Of a stretch of 64,000 nucleotides of DNA, positions 33,577 to 42,398 are shown piece by piece. Position 1 is the first letter of the stretch. Each line of letters opens with the position of its first letter. Source of the stretch: DAMBHY01 sp032068765. Its GTDB lineage: Bacteria > Bacteroidota > Bacteroidia > Bacteroidales > Dysgonomonadaceae. A model generated the notes under the pieces. It searched no databases. It saw only the letters and a list, made by a program, of their open reading frames with translations, and was not told where the DNA came from. The DNA lies in contig DAMBHY010000003.1 in assembly GCA_032068765.1 (NCBI GenBank), forward strand, positions 62,001 through 126,000, in the 5' to 3' direction. Made by a program: the position numbers and the translations under genes.

Positions 33577-35139
33577 ATGGAATTATTAAATACATCGTTA
33601 GTAGAGTGGTCGAGAGCGCAATTTGCACTTACGGCGGCTTATCACTGGATTTTCGTGCCGCTGACGCTTGGATTGGGTGTTATCATGTCGATAATGGAAA
33701 CAATCTATGTAAGGACAGGAGATCCAAAGTGGAAAACAATTGCTAAATTTTGGCAGACAATATTTGGTATAAATTTCGCAATTGGTATTGCAACAGGTAT
33801 TATTTTGGAGTTCCAGTTTGGAACTAACTGGTCTAATTACAGCTGGTTTGTAGGGGATATTTTCGGAGCACCTTTAGCCATTGAGGGTATTCTCGCATTC
33901 TTTCTGGAAGCGACTTTCATTTCTATCATGTTTTTTGGATGGAATCGTGTAAGTAAAAAAATGCACTTGGCATCTACATGGTTGACAATGTTGGGAGCAA
34001 CTCTTTCCGCTTATTGGATATTAGTGGCAAACGCATGGATGCAATATCCTGTGGGTATGGAATTCAATCCTGAAACTGTTCGTAATGAAATGGTTGATTT
34101 TTGGGCAGTAGCAGGGTCTCCAGTCGCAATCAATAAATTTTTCCATACTGTTTTCTCGTCATGGGGATTAGGAGCCGCGTTTGTTGTAGGCATATCTTCA
34201 TGGTATCTATTGAAAAAAAGAGATGTTGATTTTGCTAAAAAGTCAATTGGAATTGCTTCTATCTTCGGATTTATTTCATTTCTTCTGATAGCTGTTACAG
34301 GCGATGGTTCAGGTTATCATGTGGCTCAAAAACAACCAATGAAACTTGCCGCAATGGAAGGATTGTACAAAGGATATAATGGTGTAGGTATTGTAGCATT
34401 AGGAGCTTTAAATCCTTCCAAGTTGGCTTACGATGATGAAGTGAATCCTTATTTATTCAAGATTGAAATACCAAAAGCTTTATCAATGCTTGGATATCGC
34501 GACATGAACGCATTTGTGCCAGGTATTGTAGATATAAACAAGGGCGGATACTTATTACCTGATGGTACTAAGGCTTTGTCATTTGAAGAAAAGAAAGCAA
34601 AAGGACAAAAAGCAGTAGAAGCTTTATCGAAGTTCAAAAAAGCTAAAAATGAGAAAAAAGATACTGATGCGGCAAATTATGAAGCAGAATTGAAAGACAA
34701 TTATAAATATTTTGGTTATGCTTATTTGAATTCACCTGCGGATAATATTCCTAATGTGCCTTTGACATTCTATTCATTCCACATCATGGTGATGATTGGT
34801 GGATACTTCTTGTTATTCTTCCCAATCGTCTGGTATTTGAATAAAAAGAACAAGTTACAAGATAATAAGCTAGTTCTGTATTTGGGATTGGCAGGAATTC
34901 TCTTTGCATATCTTGCGAGCCAGTTGGGATGGGTAGTTGCTGAAGTGGGACGCCAACCATGGACAATTCAGGACGTACTACCTGTTCAGGCTGCTGTGTC
35001 TGGAGTTTCGACAGGAAATGTAATTACAACATTCGTTTTGTTCGCCATATTATTTACTGCTCTTTTGATTGCTGAAGTTAAGATTATGACCACTCAAATT
35101 AAGAAAGGTCCAGGAAATCTTAATAATGAACAATATTAA
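33577..35139 (+). CDS. cydA: Cytochrome bd quinol oxidase subunit I
   Basis: Binds heme b558, b595 and d and oxidises quinol, reducing oxygen to water with high affinity. Of the 520 residues, His23 (AAYHWIFVPLT) is the expected axial ligand, TM helices follow, and the GRQPWTIQDVLPV motif lies near 460-475. The Q-loop is long and charged (about 240-385, with KKAKGQKAVEALSKFKKAKN). It precedes cydB by 33 bp. Its presence implies life with low or fluctuating oxygen. Confidence 0.97.
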   Translation: MELLNTSLVEWSRAQFALTAAYHWIFVPLTLGLGVIMSIMETIYVRTGDPKWKTIAKFWQTIFGINFAIGIATGIILEFQFGTNWSNYSWFVGDIFGAPLAIEGILAFFLEATFISIMFFGWNRVSKKMHLASTWLTMLGATLSAYWILVANAWMQYPVGMEFNPETVRNEMVDFWAVAGSPVAINKFFHTVFSSWGLGAAFVVGISSWYLLKKRDVDFAKKSIGIASIFGFISFLLIAVTGDGSGYHVAQKQPMKLAAMEGLYKGYNGVGIVALGALNPSKLAYDDEVNPYLFKIEIPKALSMLGYRDMNAFVPGIVDINKGGYLLPDGTKALSFEEKKAKGQKAVEALSKFKKAKNEKKDTDAANYEAELKDNYKYFGYAYLNSPADNIPNVPLTFYSFHIMVMIGGYFLLFFPIVWYLNKKNKLQDNKLVLYLGLAGILFAYLASQLGWVVAEVGRQPWTIQDVLPVQAAVSGVSTGNVITTFVLFAILFTALLIAEVKIMTTQIKKGPGNLNNEQY

Positions 35140-35172
35140 TACAGGTGAAAAACTAAAGAAAAAATTGAGATT

Positions 35173-36330
35173 ATGATGACATATTCATTTTTACAACATT
35201 ACTGGTGGTTTATCGTATCACTGTTGGCAGGATTGCTTGTATTTCTTATGTTTGTACAAGGTGGTCAATCCATGATCAGACAGTTAGGAAAAACAGAAGA
35301 CCAAAGAAAACTTTTGATAAATACGATTGGCAGTAAATGGGAATTCACCTTTACTACGCTCGTAACTTTTGGTGGCGCGTTCTTTGCATCATTTCCGTTG
35401 TTTTACTCAACAAGTTTCGGTGGTGCTTACTGGGTGTGGATGCTTCTCTTGTTTGTTTTCATCATTCAGGCAGTATCTTACGAGTATCAATCTAAACCCG
35501 GAAACGTTTTCGGAAAAGAAACTTACAGAACATTTTTGTTCATTAACGGAACTATTGCTCCGTTCGTAATTGGTGTGGCGGTAGCTACTTTCTTCACAGG
35601 TTCACTGTTCAGTGTAGGAAAAGAAAATATAATCGGGTTGAGTGGAACTGGCAATGCTATAAGTCGCTGGGAACATCCTCTTTATGGTTTGGAAGCATTG
35701 TTTAATGTGAGAAATCTGTTGCTCGGATTTGCAGTTTTGTTTCTTGCACGTACGTTAGCAAGTCTATATTTCGTAAATAGATTGAATGACGCCGCTTTAG
35801 AATCAAACGCTAAAAAAGCTTCTTTAAGAAATGGAATTATATTCGTAGTATTTTTCCTTGCTTTCTTAATATGGACTTTGTTTGCAGATGGATTTGCTGT
35901 AAATCCTGAAACACAACAAGTATATCTAGAGAAGATGAAATATCTAAATAATTTCATCGAAATGCCGATTATATTGATTTTCTTCCTTTTAGGAGTAGTA
36001 GCAGTATTATACGGAATAATAAAAACATATATGAGTGCCAAATTCAAAAATGGTATTTGGTTTGCAGGAACAGGAACAGTTATCACCGTTACCATGCTGT
36101 TGTTAGTAGCTGGGTATAACAACACAGCATATTATCCATCAGTATTTGGCGATATGAGCAGTTCCTTAACCATCCAAAATTCATCATCTAGTGAATTTAC
36201 ATTGATGGCTATGACCTTTGTTTCTATTCTAATTCCTTTTGTTTTCGCTTACATATTCTATGCTTGGCGTTCTTTGGAGAAAAAGAGAATGAGTGTGGAA
36301 GATATCAAATCCGAACCTCATAGTTATTAA
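35173..36330 (+). CDS. cydB: Cytochrome bd quinol oxidase subunit II
   Basis: Structural partner of CydA. The 385 residues form about eight to nine membrane helices, starting YSFLQHYWWFIVSLLAGLLV. Typical family segments are GGAYWVWMLLLFVFIIQAVS and YEYQSKPGN. Two adjacent ATG codons (35173 and 35176) make the exact start uncertain by one residue. The operon ends at the terminator 23 bp later. Confidence 0.96.
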   Translation: MMTYSFLQHYWWFIVSLLAGLLVFLMFVQGGQSMIRQLGKTEDQRKLLINTIGSKWEFTFTTLVTFGGAFFASFPLFYSTSFGGAYWVWMLLLFVFIIQAVSYEYQSKPGNVFGKETYRTFLFINGTIAPFVIGVAVATFFTGSLFSVGKENIIGLSGTGNAISRWEHPLYGLEALFNVRNLLLGFAVLFLARTLASLYFVNRLNDAALESNAKKASLRNGIIFVVFFLAFLIWTLFADGFAVNPETQQVYLEKMKYLNNFIEMPIILIFFLLGVVAVLYGIIKTYMSAKFKNGIWFAGTGTVITVTMLLLVAGYNNTAYYPSVFGDMSSSLTIQNSSSSEFTLMAMTFVSILIPFVFAYIFYAWRSLEKKRMSVEDIKSEPHSY

Positions 36331-36352
36331 TCGGCTGTAAGAATATATACAT

Positions 36353-36385
36353 AAAGACCCGTCAGTCATTGATGGGTCTTTCTAT
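36353..36385 (+). terminator. Terminator of the cyd operon
   Basis: AAAGACCCGTCA pairs with TGATGGGTCTTT (one G-T pair) around GTCAT, followed by a short T-rich stretch. Confidence 0.8.
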
Positions 36386-36449
36386 TAAATCTAAGTGTTA
36401 TTTATTATTTAAAATTCACTTTTCTTAAAGAACTAAACCTTAAATAATG

Positions 36450-36457
36450 TATATTTG
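36450..36457 (+). promoter_or_regulatory. Putative -7 element of the DUF3298 lipoprotein and rsmG
   Basis: TATATTTG matches TAnnTTTG, 24 bp upstream of the ATG at 36482. Confidence 0.45.
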
Positions 36458-36481
36458 CATTTGAATTATGGAACACCATAT

Positions 36482-37357
36482 ATGAAAAAGTACTTTCCAA
36501 CATATTTATTTTTATTGATTATTCTTGTTACAGGTTATTCATGTGACAACAAAAATAGTAAATTCAAGAAAGACAACCAATTATCGTTTTCTACACTTGA
36601 GGAGAATAAATCTATCAAACTTGATTCAACGATTGCGCCGGGAAGTTACACTTTGAATATCAATTTTCTATATCCCAACACAGATAATAAAGAACTGAAG
36701 AAATTATTTGTAAAAAGTTTCTTTGGTGAAACTTATCAAGAACTGGAACCTGAACAAGCAGTCAAGAAATACATGGAAGATAGTTTCTCTGCCTATAAAG
36801 AAGATTCGAGCGAACTTTTCCAAATGCAGGAAGAATCCAGTGAGATGGAAGACAGCATTATCGGTATGGAATCGCACGACGAAGATGCTGAAATGGTAAC
36901 GAATTTTGTTGAATCTATTTCTAATAGTATCGTTTATAATGAATATCAGGTGGTTTCATACAAAGTCACGCAACGATATATGAAGGACAAACGCCGTGGA
37001 AGTGAGTCTATTAGAAATTTTGTTGTAGACTTAACTACCAATTCTTTAATATCTTTTGAAGATATTTTCAGAGATGGAGCAGAGGACGAACTTCACCAAT
37101 TGTTCATCAATAATCTTTTTAAACAAAACAATGTAAATTCCATTGAAGAACTGGAAGAATACGGATATTTTGGATTAGACGAATTGTATCCCAATGACAA
37201 TCTTTTGGTTGACAATAAAGGTATTACTTTCTTATATAATCGTGGCGAATATTCCGCTATGCCTATCAAACCGATAGAAATATTTCTCCCTTACAAAGAC
37301 ATTTCATCTTTGCTGAAACCAAATACGGTGATTGCTTATATTGCTTCCAAATCTTAA
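36482..37357 (+). CDS. Lipoprotein with DUF4163/DUF3298 (RsiV-like) domains, second copy
   Basis: A 291-residue lipoprotein (lipobox GYSC) and paralogue of 29741-30607. Shared features are the order signal, DUF4163-like region (FLYPNTDNKELKKLFVKSFF), and a DUF3298 C-terminus ending IEIFLPYKDISSLLKPNTVI. It differs by an acidic Glu/Asp/Ser-rich insert near residues 105-145. The ATG at 36482 is chosen over an upstream TTG. rsmG begins 1 bp after its stop. Confidence 0.85.
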   Translation: MKKYFPTYLFLLIILVTGYSCDNKNSKFKKDNQLSFSTLEENKSIKLDSTIAPGSYTLNINFLYPNTDNKELKKLFVKSFFGETYQELEPEQAVKKYMEDSFSAYKEDSSELFQMQEESSEMEDSIIGMESHDEDAEMVTNFVESISNSIVYNEYQVVSYKVTQRYMKDKRRGSESIRNFVVDLTTNSLISFEDIFRDGAEDELHQLFINNLFKQNNVNSIEELEEYGYFGLDELYPNDNLLVDNKGITFLYNRGEYSAMPIKPIEIFLPYKDISSLLKPNTVIAYIASKS

Positions 37358-37358
37358 T

Positions 37359-37982
37359 ATGGATATAATCACACGCTATTTTCCACATCTTACAGAAGAC
37401 CAAAAGAGCAAATTTGCCGCATTGGATGAATTGTATCGCGATTGGAATTCAAAAATCAACGTTATTTCCCGCAAGGATATAGATAATTTATACACACACC
37501 ACGTACTGCATTCTTTGGCTATCGCAAGATATACGGCTTTTAAAAATGGTACAAATATCATGGATGTGGGTACAGGTGGTGGATTTCCGGGAGTTCCTCT
37601 GGCAATAATGATGCCCAATGTACATTTTTTGATGATTGATAGTATCGGCAAAAAACTAAATGTAGCGAGAGAAATTTCAAAAGCAATAGGGTTGCAAAAT
37701 GTGGAATTCAATCATGCACGCGTAGAGGACGAAAAGCGATTGTTTGACTTTGTTGTGAGCCGAGCGGTAATGCCTTTGCAGGATTTGGTGAAAGTTACTC
37801 AGAAAAACATCGTCAAACAACAAAACAACGCTTTGCCTAACGGCATCATCTGCCTGAAAGGCGGCGACTTGACGGAAGAAACCAAACCATTCAAAAAGTA
37901 TGTAGAAATAATGCCATTAACCGATTTCTTCGAAGAAGAATTTTTTGAAACCAAAAAGTTGGTGTATTTACCCATGAGTTAA
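37359..37982 (+). CDS. rsmG: 16S rRNA (guanine-527-N7) methyltransferase RsmG
   Basis: Methylates G527 of 16S rRNA; loss of it gives low-level streptomycin resistance in other bacteria. The 207 residues carry the SAM motif IMDVGTGGGFPGVPLAI, an acidic motif II (LMIDSIGKKL), and VVSRAVMPLQDL. The ATG at 37359 lies directly after the preceding lipoprotein stop. It is far from any parAB or gid cluster here. Confidence 0.94.
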   Translation: MDIITRYFPHLTEDQKSKFAALDELYRDWNSKINVISRKDIDNLYTHHVLHSLAIARYTAFKNGTNIMDVGTGGGFPGVPLAIMMPNVHFLMIDSIGKKLNVAREISKAIGLQNVEFNHARVEDEKRLFDFVVSRAVMPLQDLVKVTQKNIVKQQNNALPNGIICLKGGDLTEETKPFKKYVEIMPLTDFFEEEFFETKKLVYLPMS

Positions 37983-38027
37983 CATTTAATTTTCTGGCAA
38001 ATAGTAACTAAATACAAAAGAAAGTCT

Positions 38028-38035
38028 TATTTTTG
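38028..38035 (+). promoter_or_regulatory. Putative -7 element of the metallo-hydrolase gene
   Basis: TATTTTTG matches TAnnTTTG, 43 bp upstream of the ATG. Confidence 0.4.
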
Positions 38036-38078
38036 TGGTTATAAAACTTTCAATTTTATAGTATTTCATACTTACTTT

Positions 38079-38717
38079 ATGAAAATAAAAAAATTTGAAT
38101 TTAATCCGTTAGGTGTAAATACGTATGTTCTTTCCGCGGAAAATAATGAGTGTGTGATTATTGATCCATCATGCCTTTTTCATGACGAAAAGATAGAACT
38201 ACTCAATTATATATATGACAATGATTTAATCGTAAAACATCTTTTAAATACCCATTGTCATTTTGACCATATTTTTGGAAATCCGGTGGTTGCATCCACT
38301 TTTCATGTTGCGCCAGAAGCGCACAAAGAAGATGAAAACCTGATTAAGACTTTTGACGACCAGCTCAAAATGTTCGGAATGCCAGCTTCAACAGAAAAAC
38401 AGCCTATGATTGGCAATTATCTGAACGAAAATGATGTCATCAGTTTTGGAAACGAAAAGTTAATCGTTCTTCATGTCCCAGGACATTCAGCAGGAAGCGT
38501 AGTTTTCTATCATAAAGAAAGCGAAACGCTGTTTGTAGGTGATGTTTTGTTTCACGGAGGTATCGGGCGCACCGACTTGCCGGGCGGAAACTTCGAAACA
38601 TTGATTAACGGAATTAAGACAAAACTGCTTACGATGCCGAACGAAACGGTGGTTTATTCTGGACACGGGATAAGCACCACCATCGGTCTGGAAAAGAAAA
38701 ATAATCCGTATTTATAA
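38079..38717 (+). CDS. Metallo-beta-lactamase-fold hydrolase, glyoxalase II-like
   Basis: A 212-residue cytosolic protein. The metal-binding motif THCHFDHI is at residues 60-67, with further ligands in PGHSAGSV (His), VGDVLF (Asp) and SGHG (His). The length and motif set fit hydroxyacylglutathione-hydrolase-like enzymes, but the C-terminal substrate domain of true GloB is missing, so the substrate is not assigned. It precedes gcvP by 53 bp. Confidence 0.88.
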   Translation: MKIKKFEFNPLGVNTYVLSAENNECVIIDPSCLFHDEKIELLNYIYDNDLIVKHLLNTHCHFDHIFGNPVVASTFHVAPEAHKEDENLIKTFDDQLKMFGMPASTEKQPMIGNYLNENDVISFGNEKLIVLHVPGHSAGSVVFYHKESETLFVGDVLFHGGIGRTDLPGGNFETLINGIKTKLLTMPNETVVYSGHGISTTIGLEKKNNPYL

Positions 38718-38770
38718 GGAATAACGAATAATTAAATAAATAGAACAACCAATAAAATCTTTTTCATATT

Positions 38771-41644
38771 ATGGAAATGGAAAAATTTCAAACACGTCAC
38801 ATCGGTGTAAATGACGCGGATATAAACAAAATGCTGGAAGTAATCGGCGTAGATAGTTTGGATAAACTTATCGATCAAACCATTCCTTCCGATATACGCT
38901 TACAAAAACCTTTGAGCCTGCCAAAAGCACTTTCAGAACATGAATATGCTGAAGAAATTGCTCAAATAGCGCGCAAAAACAAAATTTATACTTCGTATAT
39001 AGGTATGGGATGGTACGACACCATTACTCCCGCAGCTATCTACCGTAATGTATTCGAAAATCCAGTATGGTACACATCATACACTCCTTATCAGGCAGAA
39101 ATTTCACAAGGTCGTCTAGAAGCTTTGTTGAACTTTCAGACAGTAGTAAGCGAACTGACTGCTTTGCCTTTGGCAAACTGTTCATTGCTTGACGAAGCTA
39201 CCGCCGCTGCTGAAGCTTCATCAATGATGTACGGATTGCGCTCACGTGACAAAGCAAAAAGCAATTCCGATACATTGTTCGTTGACGAAAATGTTTTTGA
39301 AAGCACACTGGCTGTTTTGCGCACACGCATGGGACATGTAGGAATTGACATTGAAGTGGGTAATTTCAATGACTTCAATTTCGGAGAAAAATATTTCGGG
39401 GCTATCCTACAGTATCCAAACTCAAACGGAAATGTAGAAAACTATCGTGATTTTGTAGAAAAAGCACATGCTGCTGAAATCAAAGTAGCTGTTGCTACAG
39501 ATTTATTGGCATTGGTAATGTTGACACCTCCAGGAGAATGGGGCGCAGATATTGCGTTCGGTTCAAGCCAAAGATTCGGTATACCTATGTTCTACGGCGG
39601 TCCTTCTGCTGCTTTCTTCTCTACAAGAGATGAATATAAGAGAAACATCCCGGGACGTATTATCGGTATCTCAAAAGATGCTTACGGAAAAGAAGCGTTG
39701 CGTATGGCATTGCAGACTCGCGAACAACATATCAAACGCGAAAAAGCGACTTCCAACATCTGTACCGCACAGGCGTTGCTTGCTACCATGACTTCTTTTT
39801 ATGCGGTGTATCACGGACCTGAAGGTTTGAAAAATATCGCTAAACGCGTTCATTCTATCACTTCTCTGGTAGCTGACGAATTGGAAGCTTTGGGCTACAA
39901 AGTATTAAATACTACTTATTTCGATACTTTAAAAATAGAATTGCCTGAAAACGTTTCTCAAGAAGATATCTACGATATTGCAGATTCTCGCAATATTAAC
40001 CTGAGATATTTTGGAAGTGGTGAAGTGGGTATAAGTATCGATGAAACTACCAACGCTTATCGCGTTCACGAATTGTTGGCCGTATTTGCTATGGCGGTAG
40101 GCAGTTCGAAAGTATTTATGATTGATGATATGCCTGACAAGGTTACTCTTTCAAACGAGCAACTTCGTACTTCAGATTTCCTTCAGCATCCTGTATTCAA
40201 CAGTTATCACACAGAAACTGAATTGATGCGCTATATCAAACGTCTCGAAAGAAAAGATATTTCGTTGGCTCATTCCATGATTTCATTGGGTTCTTGTACA
40301 ATGAAATTGAATGCCGCTTCCGAACTTATTCCTTTGGGAATGCCCGAATTGCAAAATATTCACCCATATGCTCCTGCAAACCAAACAGAAGGTTATGCCG
40401 AAATGATTGAAGAGTTAAGCTGCATGCTGGCAGAAATCACAGGTTTTGCAGGCGTTACATTGCAACCAAACTCTGGTGCTGCAGGTGAATATACCGGACT
40501 GGTAACTATCGCAAGCTATTTAGAAAGCATCGGACAGGGACATCGTAAAATTGTATTGATTCCTGCTTCAGCTCACGGAACAAACCCAGCAAGTGCTATT
40601 CAGGCAGGCTACAAAACTGTAACTGTTGCCAGCGACGAAAGAGGTAACGTAGATATGAACGACTTCCGCGCTAAAGTGGAACAATATAAAAACGACCTCG
40701 CTGCTTATATGATTACATATCCTTCTACTCACGGCATTTTCGAAGTTGAAATCAAGGAAATGTGCCGATTGATTCATGAAGCAGGCGGTCAAGTATATAT
40801 GGACGGTGCAAATATGAACGCTCAAGTTGGTTTGACCAATCCAGGAACTATCGGTGCCGACGTTTGCCACTTGAATCTTCACAAAACATTTGCTATACCT
40901 CATGGTGGTGGCGGTCCTGGTGTTGGTCCTATCTGCGTTGCAGAACATTTGGTTCCATTCCTTCCTTCACACCCAGTTATGTTCCCTAATGATAAAAACA
41001 ATACTGTTTCTGCTGCTCCTTACGGAAGTGCGGGTGTATTGGAAATCACTTACGCTTACATCAAAATGATGGGTGAAGAAGGTCTTACAATGGCTACCAA
41101 AGCTGCTATTCTTAACGCTAACTATCTTGCTGAAAGATTAAAAGATACTTACGGCGTGTTATATCGAGGAGCACAGGGTAGAGTAGGACACGAGTTGATT
41201 ATGGAATGCCGCAACATCAAAGATGCTTCAGGCATCAGCGAAACGGATATTGCAAAACGTCTGATGGACTACGGTTATCACGCACCTACACTTTCATTCC
41301 CCGTACACGGAACATTGATGGTGGAGCCTACAGAAAGTGAAAGTCTTGCAGAACTCGACCAGTTTGTAGATACAATGAACGAGATTTACAAAGAAGCACA
41401 GGAAGTGGCTGAAGGTAAATATACCCTTGAAGACAACGTGTTGGTAAATGCTCCACACCCTGAATACGAAGCCGTAGCTGATGAGTGGAATCATGCTTAT
41501 CCTCGCAGCAAAGCTGTTTATCCACTTGAATTTGTAAAAAACAACAAGTTCTGGGTGAATGTAGCGCGTGTGGACAATGCTTATGGCGACAGAAATCTAG
41601 TAGCTTGTCTGTGTGACATCCCTGCCGGAGAACAACAAAACTAG
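38771..41644 (+). CDS. gcvP: Glycine dehydrogenase (decarboxylating), P protein
   Basis: Decarboxylates glycine and loads the aminomethyl group onto the lipoylated H protein of the glycine cleavage system. At 957 residues it is the fused single-chain type with two PLP-fold halves. The PLP lysine is in HLNLHKTFAIPHGGGGPGVG, and the family word LGSCTMKLN is present in the second half. gcvT and gcvH are not adjacent. lipB at 2435 supplies the lipoyl group. A terminator follows. Confidence 0.97.
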   Translation: MEMEKFQTRHIGVNDADINKMLEVIGVDSLDKLIDQTIPSDIRLQKPLSLPKALSEHEYAEEIAQIARKNKIYTSYIGMGWYDTITPAAIYRNVFENPVWYTSYTPYQAEISQGRLEALLNFQTVVSELTALPLANCSLLDEATAAAEASSMMYGLRSRDKAKSNSDTLFVDENVFESTLAVLRTRMGHVGIDIEVGNFNDFNFGEKYFGAILQYPNSNGNVENYRDFVEKAHAAEIKVAVATDLLALVMLTPPGEWGADIAFGSSQRFGIPMFYGGPSAAFFSTRDEYKRNIPGRIIGISKDAYGKEALRMALQTREQHIKREKATSNICTAQALLATMTSFYAVYHGPEGLKNIAKRVHSITSLVADELEALGYKVLNTTYFDTLKIELPENVSQEDIYDIADSRNINLRYFGSGEVGISIDETTNAYRVHELLAVFAMAVGSSKVFMIDDMPDKVTLSNEQLRTSDFLQHPVFNSYHTETELMRYIKRLERKDISLAHSMISLGSCTMKLNAASELIPLGMPELQNIHPYAPANQTEGYAEMIEELSCMLAEITGFAGVTLQPNSGAAGEYTGLVTIASYLESIGQGHRKIVLIPASAHGTNPASAIQAGYKTVTVASDERGNVDMNDFRAKVEQYKNDLAAYMITYPSTHGIFEVEIKEMCRLIHEAGGQVYMDGANMNAQVGLTNPGTIGADVCHLNLHKTFAIPHGGGGPGVGPICVAEHLVPFLPSHPVMFPNDKNNTVSAAPYGSAGVLEITYAYIKMMGEEGLTMATKAAILNANYLAERLKDTYGVLYRGAQGRVGHELIMECRNIKDASGISETDIAKRLMDYGYHAPTLSFPVHGTLMVEPTESESLAELDQFVDTMNEIYKEAQEVAEGKYTLEDNVLVNAPHPEYEAVADEWNHAYPRSKAVYPLEFVKNNKFWVNVARVDNAYGDRNLVACLCDIPAGEQQN

Positions 41645-41673
41645 CACACAATCAGATTTATATATTAAGCTCA

Positions 41674-41708
41674 AAAAGCCGATAGAATTTATTTCGTCGG
41701 CTTTTTTT
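41674..41708 (+). terminator. Terminator of gcvP
   Basis: AAAGCCGA pairs with TCGGCTTT around a 15-nt loop and runs into TTTTTTT, 30 bp past the stop. Confidence 0.85.
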
Positions 41709-41822
41709 ATTGTATGATTTTGTGCAATATTTTTATTTACCAAGCGGTAAAATTTGTACGATAGCGGGGTTTAGAGCAATAAATAAAGGATGAAGGTATA
41801 TAATTTCTTGTAGTCTCAATTG

Positions 41823-42002
41823 TCCGCCCAGCGGAAAGCACCTCTTATATACATTTTGCAGCCGTCCGCTCAGCGGAAAATGGTTTTTGTATATATTTCT
41901 TGTAGTCCGCTCAGCGGAAAATCAACTTTATGTAGTGTGGGGCATTATCCGCCCGGCGGAAAGTGATTTACACGTTATTGACAGCTCATTCCGCAGGGCG
42001 GA
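41823..42002 (+). repeat. Five 13-bp palindromes spaced 41-42 bp apart
   Basis: TCCGC-NNN-GCGGA occurs at 41823-41835, 41865-41877, 41906-41918, 41948-41960 and 41990-42002. Loops are CCA, TCA, TCA, CCG and AGG; arms never change. All five are followed by AA and separated by 28-29 bp of variable AT-rich sequence. There is no coding frame I support: the 67-codon frame at 41887-42090 reads through three of the palindromes. The rest of the gap (41709-41822, 42003-42227) is AT-rich with no other feature seen. Confidence 0.85.
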
Positions 42003-42227
42003 AAAGTGTTTGCATCGCTTGCAGGATTTCGACCTATGGTTTGAAAATATTTATTTGAATATAAAAACAGTGAATAAATCTGCTTTATAAAACATTTTCG
42101 TAGTTTGCTAGAAAAGGATTAGTTTTAGATCGAACACGTTTGTAGTTTTTAAGAAAGTGATGGCGAAGGTTTTAAACTTTCTAATAATAAAAGCGTTGTT
42201 ATCTACATTACAAAAAACATAGACATA

Positions 42228-42350
42228 ATGAGCAAGACAGCGTGTAAAGATAAAGATTTGATTGAGAAAAAAAATCCCAAATATATCTGCAAAAGGTGCG
42301 GATCTACCGTGAAAAAAGAAAAGCACGTGTGCAAACCAAAGAAATTTTAA
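42228..42350 (+). CDS. Small Cys-rich, zinc-ribbon-like protein (40 residues)
   Basis: ATG AGC AAG opens a 40-codon frame: MSKTACKDKDLIEKKNPKYI followed by a CKRCG knuckle and a final HVCKPKKF. Four Cys (residues 6, 21, 24, 35) and one His give a possible zinc site. I recall similar tiny Lys-rich proteins in Bacteroidales genomes, but cannot check. It is short enough to be missed by automatic calling. It ends 49 bp before the convergent serine hydrolase stop. Confidence 0.6.
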   Translation: MSKTACKDKDLIEKKNPKYICKRCGSTVKKEKHVCKPKKF

Positions 42351-42398
42351 AGCGTGCAAGTAGTGGGCTTATGCCCAGAAATTTTTACTTTTAACTTT

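Noticed and set aside
41823..42002. CRISPR array
   Set aside because: Repeats are only 13 bp, spacers 28-29 bp, and no Cas gene or leader is present.
41887..42090. 67-codon frame across the palindrome array
   Set aside because: It reads three palindromes as protein and has no start context or homology.
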